A stretch of 9,791 nt of DNA from an uncultured Bacteroidota bacterium (lineage in GTDB: Bacteria; Bacteroidota; Bacteroidia; Chitinophagales; Chitinophagaceae): NCBI GenBank assembly GCA_903933765.1, contig CAIZLI010000205.1, positions 1 through 9,791 on the forward strand, in the 5' to 3' direction. Every line of letters begins with the position of its first letter. The first letter of the stretch is position 1. A model generated the notes under the pieces. The model was not told the DNA's origin. It was given only the letters and a program-made list of their open reading frames with translations, and made no database searches. Positions 7,581-9,791 of the stretch are shown here, piece by piece. Position numbers and translations under genes: made by a program.

Positions 7581-7904
7581 ATGCAAGCAATCAAAAAAAT
7601 CATTCCTTTTATAGCCAATCGCTATTTTATTGCCTGCTTGGCTTTTGTGCTATGGATGCTTTTTTTTGATCAACGTAATTTTTTTCTTCAAAGAGACCGC
7701 GCAGCTGAATTGGAAAAATTAGAGCAAGCAAAGGGTTACTATGAAAAAGAAATTTCTACTACACAAGAACAGTTGAATAATTTACAAAGCAATCCAGGTG
7801 CAGTCGAAAAATACGCAAGAGAGCGCTATCTTTTAAGAAGAGAAGGCGAGGAAGTGTATTTATTTGAGGACACTTTTGCGAACAAGGCGGAGCAGAAAAA
7901 ATAA
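7581..7904 (+). CDS. ftsB: FtsB/DivIC-like septum formation initiator family protein
   Basis: Small bitopic division protein expected to act in the FtsB-FtsL-FtsQ (DivIC-FtsL-DivIB) subcomplex that activates septal peptidoglycan synthesis. The 107 residues show the family layout: short basic cytoplasmic N-terminus, one TM helix (about 12-29), an extracytoplasmic coiled coil (about 38-70, rich in Glu, Lys, Gln and Leu), then the conserved NPGAVEKYARERYLLRREGEEV region (71-92), whose ER.Y...R.GE pattern is diagnostic of the DivIC family. The C-terminal tail is charged. It lies 109 bp after eno, beyond the eno terminator, and 12 bp before nth, so it is probably cotranscribed with nth. No clear promoter was found; TAATTTTA (7558-7565) is a two-part partial match. 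Runs of seven or eight T occur just before the ATG and twice inside the TM-coding part. The symbol denotes the FtsB/DivIC family, not proven orthology to one or the other. Confidence 0.87.
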   Translation: MQAIKKIIPFIANRYFIACLAFVLWMLFFDQRNFFLQRDRAAELEKLEQAKGYYEKEISTTQEQLNNLQSNPGAVEKYARERYLLRREGEEVYLFEDTFANKAEQKK

Positions 7905-7916
7905 GTATTCCTTTGC

Positions 7917-8594
7917 ATGAAAAAACAAGCACGTTATCAAGGAGTCATTGATTATTTTTTAGCAAATGTACCTATCGCAGAAACAGAACTGACTTACGAT
8001 AATCCATTCCAATTATTGGTGGCTGTGATACTTTCTGCGCAATGCACCGACAAGCGTGTAAACTTAACCACGCCAGGCATTTTTAAAAAATATCCGGATC
8101 CTGCATCCATGTCCAAAGCGAGTTTTGACGATTTATTCCCTTTAGTCCGAAGCATTTCCTATCCCAACAATAAAACAAAACACCTCATTGGCATGAGCCA
8201 ATTATTGATGAACACTTTCAATGGAGAAGTGCCAATGACAATAGAGGATTTAGTAAAATTACCTGGCGTGGGTCGTAAAACAGCCAATGTGATTACTAGT
8301 GTGATTGATCAACAACCTAATATGGCAGTGGATACCCATGTATTTAGAGTGAGTAGAAGGGTTGGATTGGTCCCGATGACTGCAAAAACACCACTCGCGG
8401 TAGAGAAAGATTTAATTAAAAATATACCAGCTGTTTTAGTACACAAAGCGCACCATTGGTTGATCTTGCACGGACGTTATACTTGTTTAGCACGAAGCCC
8501 AAAATGCGATACCTGCGGCATCACCGAATTTTGTAAATACTTCGAAAAAGAAATGAAGAAAAAAGAGGATAAGGTAAAAGAAGTTAAGATATAG
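7917..8594 (+). CDS. nth: Endonuclease III (DNA glycosylase/AP lyase)
   Basis: Base excision repair enzyme that removes oxidised pyrimidines and cleaves the resulting abasic site by beta-elimination. The 225 residues are slightly longer than E. coli Nth (211), the excess being a Lys/Glu-rich tail after the cluster. The helix-hairpin-helix motif LPGVGRKTA is at 115-123 with the Schiff-base lysine K121, and the catalytic aspartate is D139 in AVDTHVFRV. The [4Fe-4S] ligands C190, C197, C200 and C206 follow the exact C-x6-C-x2-C-x5-C spacing. The N-terminal PFQLLVAVILSAQCTD block (30-45) is also characteristic; Lys rather than the MutY-type residue at 121 argues against an adenine glycosylase. 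It starts 12 bp after the FtsB-like stop. TTTGC sits directly against the ATG and no Shine-Dalgarno sequence is present. It ends at TAG 8592-8594, just before a bidirectional terminator. Confidence 0.97.
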   Translation: MKKQARYQGVIDYFLANVPIAETELTYDNPFQLLVAVILSAQCTDKRVNLTTPGIFKKYPDPASMSKASFDDLFPLVRSISYPNNKTKHLIGMSQLLMNTFNGEVPMTIEDLVKLPGVGRKTANVITSVIDQQPNMAVDTHVFRVSRRVGLVPMTAKTPLAVEKDLIKNIPAVLVHKAHHWLILHGRYTCLARSPKCDTCGITEFCKYFEKEMKKKEDKVKEVKI

Positions 8595-8610
8595 AAAGAC
8601 TTGAAAGTAT

Positions 8611-8646
8611 AAAAAAAGCGCTTCGATTTTTCGAGGCGCTTTTTTT
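8611..8646. terminator. Bidirectional intrinsic terminator between nth and korA
   Basis: A 16-bp stem (8611-8626 with 8631-8646) with one G-U pair encloses a TTTT loop. The core AGCGCTTCGA/TCGAGGCGCT is flanked by A7 on the left and T7 on the right, so it works in both directions. It lies 16 bp after the nth stop and ends just 2 bp before the korA stop, closing both convergent genes. Confidence 0.92.
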
Positions 8647-8648
8647 TA

Positions 8649-9791
8649 TTATAAGTACGATTCAATCGCGGTAACCAATTCTAGTTTTGTAATTGGAATA
8701 CCCATGATTTTATTATAGGCTTTTGCATCCACCAAATATTGGTCTCTGATTATTTTAATCAATTGGCCATTGTTAATTTCTGGAATTAAAATGGTTTCAA
8801 ACCCAGCTAAAATTTCGCCTAAGTTTTTTGGGAATGGGCGCATATACTTAATGTGGGCGTGACTTACAGACTTGCCTTGACTTTGTAATTGCAATACAGC
8901 GCTCTTGATAGTGCCATAAGTAGAACCCCATCCAAGTACCAACACTTTCCCATTTGCTGCACCACTGTCAATTGTTTGTAATGGAATGTAATCTGCTATT
9001 TTATCTACTTTAGCCAGTCTCATTTTTACCATGAATTCATGGTTCTCTGGGTCATAGCTTACATTACCAGTTTCGTGTTGCTTTTCGATACCACCAATTC
9101 GATGTTCTAATCCTGCAGTACCAGGAATCGCCCAAGGTCTTGCTAATTTTTCATCTCTTTTATAGGGTAAGAATTTTTCTTCTCCTTCTGCTAAACTTGT
9201 TTTGAATTTAACTTCAATCCCAGGCAAGTCGGCAGCAGCAGGAAATTTCCAAGGCTCTGCACCATTGGCAATATAGCCATCACTTAAAAGAATCACCGGT
9301 GTCATATGTTGTAAAGCAATTTTCACTGCTTCAAATGCCATAAAGAAACAATCGCTTGGTGTAGATGCGGCTAATACAGGAATCGGCGCTTCTCCGTTTC
9401 GACCATAATAGGCTTGCATCAAATCGCTTTGTTCTGTTTTAGTGGGCAAGCCTGTAGATGGGCCACCTCTTTGGATATTGATAATCAACAAAGGAATCTC
9501 TAACATCGTCGCCAAACCAATTGCTTCTGTTTTTAAGGCCATACCAGGACCTGAAGTAGTCGTTAAACCAATCGAACCACCATAACTCGCCCCGATTGCT
9601 GCAGTAATCCCTGCAATTTCATCTTCGGCTTGGAAAGTTTTAATTCCAAAATTTTTGTACTTACTCAATTCGTGTAAGATATCAGAAGCAGGTGTGATGG
9701 GATAAGACCCAAGGAATAATGGCAGGCCACTTTTTTGGGAAGCTGCAATTAAACCCATTGACAATGCTTGATTGCCCATGATACTTCTGTA
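8649..9791 (-). CDS. korA: 2-oxoacid:ferredoxin oxidoreductase, alpha subunit (KorA type), 5'-truncated by the window edge
   Basis: Part of the thiamine-diphosphate enzyme that oxidatively decarboxylates 2-oxoglutarate (or a related 2-oxoacid) to the acyl-CoA with reduction of ferredoxin. The visible 380 residues contain the POR N-terminal (PF01855-like) domain: GSYPITPASDIL with the substrate-contacting YPITP motif, FQAEDEIAGITAAIGAS, TTTSGPGMALKTEAIGL, and QRGGPSTGLPTKTEQSDL. The later VLVLGWGSTYGTIKSAV block belongs to the POR domain II. The frame stays open to base 9791 (residues YRSI before the Met at 9779), so that Met is not the start. Bacteroidota homologues are about 600 residues with an N-terminal gamma-type domain fused in front; that part would lie beyond the right edge (inference). 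The beta chain, which usually follows alpha, is not downstream here: only the terminator and the convergent nth are. Substrate specificity (2-oxoglutarate versus branched-chain oxoacids) cannot be settled from this chain alone. Confidence 0.93.
   Translation of the reverse strand, partial: YRSIMGNQALSMGLIAASQKSGLPLFLGSYPITPASDILHELSKYKNFGIKTFQAEDEIAGITAAIGASYGGSIGLTTTSGPGMALKTEAIGLATMLEIPLLIINIQRGGPSTGLPTKTEQSDLMQAYYGRNGEAPIPVLAASTPSDCFFMAFEAVKIALQHMTPVILLSDGYIANGAEPWKFPAAADLPGIEVKFKTSLAEGEEKFLPYKRDEKLARPWAIPGTAGLEHRIGGIEKQHETGNVSYDPENHEFMVKMRLAKVDKIADYIPLQTIDSGAANGKVLVLGWGSTYGTIKSAVLQLQSQGKSVSHAHIKYMRPFPKNLGEILAGFETILIPEINNGQLIKIIRDQYLVDAKAYNKIMGIPITKLELVTAIESYL

Noticed and set aside
9777..9779. 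Minus-strand ATG as the start of korA.
   Set aside because: The frame continues upstream as YRSI to the edge, and family members have residues, often a whole gamma-type domain, before this point.

Overview
The window looks like a core chromosomal segment of an AT-rich Bacteroidota bacterium; Chitinophagales/Sphingobacteria is a guess. The support is: a GldA-type ABC ATPase, a Bacteroidota-style KorA alpha chain, a small two-helix membrane protein behind an MHS-type transporter, a TAnnTTTG (-7 type) promoter element in front of acs, and no Shine-Dalgarno sequence before any of the visible start codons. I see no mobile element, CRISPR array, tRNA or rRNA.

Layout, left to right. (1) The 3' part of a POT/PTR2 proton-coupled oligopeptide transporter (+), entering from the left edge. 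(2) A strong bidirectional terminator hairpin at 1131-1163, shared with the convergent acs. (3) acs, acetyl-CoA synthetase (-), complete. (4) An 85 bp divergent intergenic region carrying the acs promoter. (5) An MHS-family MFS transporter (+) with a roughly 130-residue periplasmic insert between TM9 and TM10, followed 14 bp later by an 83-residue two-TM protein, and 16 bp after that by gldA, an ABC ATPase without its permeases in view. (6) eno, enolase (+), complete, with its own intrinsic terminator. (7) An FtsB/DivIC-like divisome protein (+), then nth, endonuclease III (+). (8) A second bidirectional hairpin terminator at 8611-8646. (9) The 3' part of korA (-), the alpha chain of a 2-oxoacid:ferredoxin oxidoreductase, leaving by the right edge.

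The genes are mostly central carbon metabolism (acetate activation, glycolysis, ferredoxin-linked 2-oxoacid oxidation), nutrient uptake (peptides, probably a carboxylate), cell division and base excision repair. The most suggestive arrangement is acs facing a carboxylate-type transporter plus a tiny membrane protein. It has the same gene logic as the E. coli acs-yjcH-actP operon but uses an unrelated transporter family. The two convergent gene pairs are each closed by one hairpin serving both strands. Overall this is an ordinary housekeeping region; I do not see a clearly new system, and the findings below are second-look items rather than claims of novelty.
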